A stretch of DNA of 5,629 nt from Syntrophomonas sp. GTDB lineage: Bacteria; Bacillota; Syntrophomonadia; Syntrophomonadales; Syntrophomonadaceae. A program made the translations under genes and the position numbers. Positions 5,386-5,629 of the stretch are shown here, piece by piece. Below the pieces are notes generated by a model. The model had not been told where the DNA came from. It worked only from the letters and a program-made list of their open reading frames with translations, and ran no database searches. The stretch spans positions 1-5,629 of the forward strand of contig PWPP01000105.1 of the NCBI GenBank assembly GCA_003558625.1. The letters are read 5' to 3'. Every line of letters starts with the position of its first letter. The first letter of the stretch is position 1.

Positions 5386-5629
5386 TTAGTCCTGCCAGGA
5401 ACGGCATTCCTTTACCGCCACTGCCTGTTGGACTCCCCGGACGATGGCCCGGGCCAGGGCTTCCTGGGCCAGGTACGCCACCAAATTGATATCGGCTTCC
5501 ATTTCCCCGGTCGCCACAGCAAAAACGGTGTCCCCATCACTCATGGTGTGGGTGGGTCGGATTACCCGGCCCAAGCCGTTCTGGGCCACCTGAGCAATTT
5601 TGGTCATCCGGGCTTTACTGAACCTGGCA
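5386..5629 (-). CDS. P1-family peptidase (DmpA-like, S58), C-terminal fragment; 5' part outside the window
   Basis: The frame is open from the right edge (first full codon at 5628) to the TAA at 5386, showing the last ~80 residues. The pattern FSKARMTKIAQVAQNGLGRVIRP, then HTMSDGDTVFAVATGEM, matches the conserved C-terminal end of the DmpA / L-aminopeptidase-D-esterase family as I remember it. These are self-processing N-terminal-nucleophile hydrolases, some of which cleave beta-amino-acid amides. The Ser nucleophile and the autocleavage site are not in view, so activity cannot be judged. The internal ATG at 5607 is not the gene start, because conserved sequence continues upstream of it. A 221-nt spacer separates it from coaX. 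Confidence 0.85.
   Translation of the reverse strand, partial: ARFSKARMTKIAQVAQNGLGRVIRPTHTMSDGDTVFAVATGEMEADINLVAYLAQEALARAIVRGVQQAVAVKECRSWQD

Overview
The window looks like a stretch of a moderate-GC Clostridia-type Firmicutes chromosome, with every gene on the minus strand and read from right to left. The grounds are strong AGGAGG-type ribosome binding sites, a perfect sigma-A promoter (TTGACA, 17 nt, TATAAT), and the gene order coaX - dusB - greA - lysS, which I recall as common in Clostridia of the Desulfotomaculum/Moorella/Syntrophomonas kind. The exact lineage cannot be fixed from this sequence.

From right to left the window holds: the C-terminal end of a P1-family (DmpA-like, S58) peptidase; a 221-nt GC-rich spacer with three hairpins; coaX (type III pantothenate kinase); dusB (tRNA-dihydrouridine synthase), 15 nt further on; a promoter; a helix-turn-helix regulator; a conserved protein often auto-labelled quinate 5-dehydrogenase, with a TTG start; a consensus promoter whose -35 box overlaps that gene's stop codon; a leader of about 105 nt with a terminator-like hairpin; greA; and lysS, which runs off the left edge. 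There are probably three transcription units: (peptidase?)-coaX-dusB, HTH-'quinate dehydrogenase', and greA-lysS. Most of the content is housekeeping: CoA synthesis, tRNA modification, rescue of stalled RNA polymerase, and tRNA-Lys charging. The regulator plus 'quinate dehydrogenase' pair is the part whose role is not understood.

The most unusual signal is in lysS. Its first ~220 codons match the rest of the window in codon use (GC3 about 66%, Lys mostly AAA). The remaining 184 codons switch abruptly to GC3 about 92% with no AAA at all, and the protein takes on gammaproteobacterial-style residues. The reading frame is intact across the switch, which falls in a very conserved protein block. 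The region near positions 480-575 is therefore either a chimeric assembly join or a true inter-phylum recombinant of an essential gene. I found no CRISPR array, tRNA, rRNA, insertion sequence, or clearly new multi-gene system.
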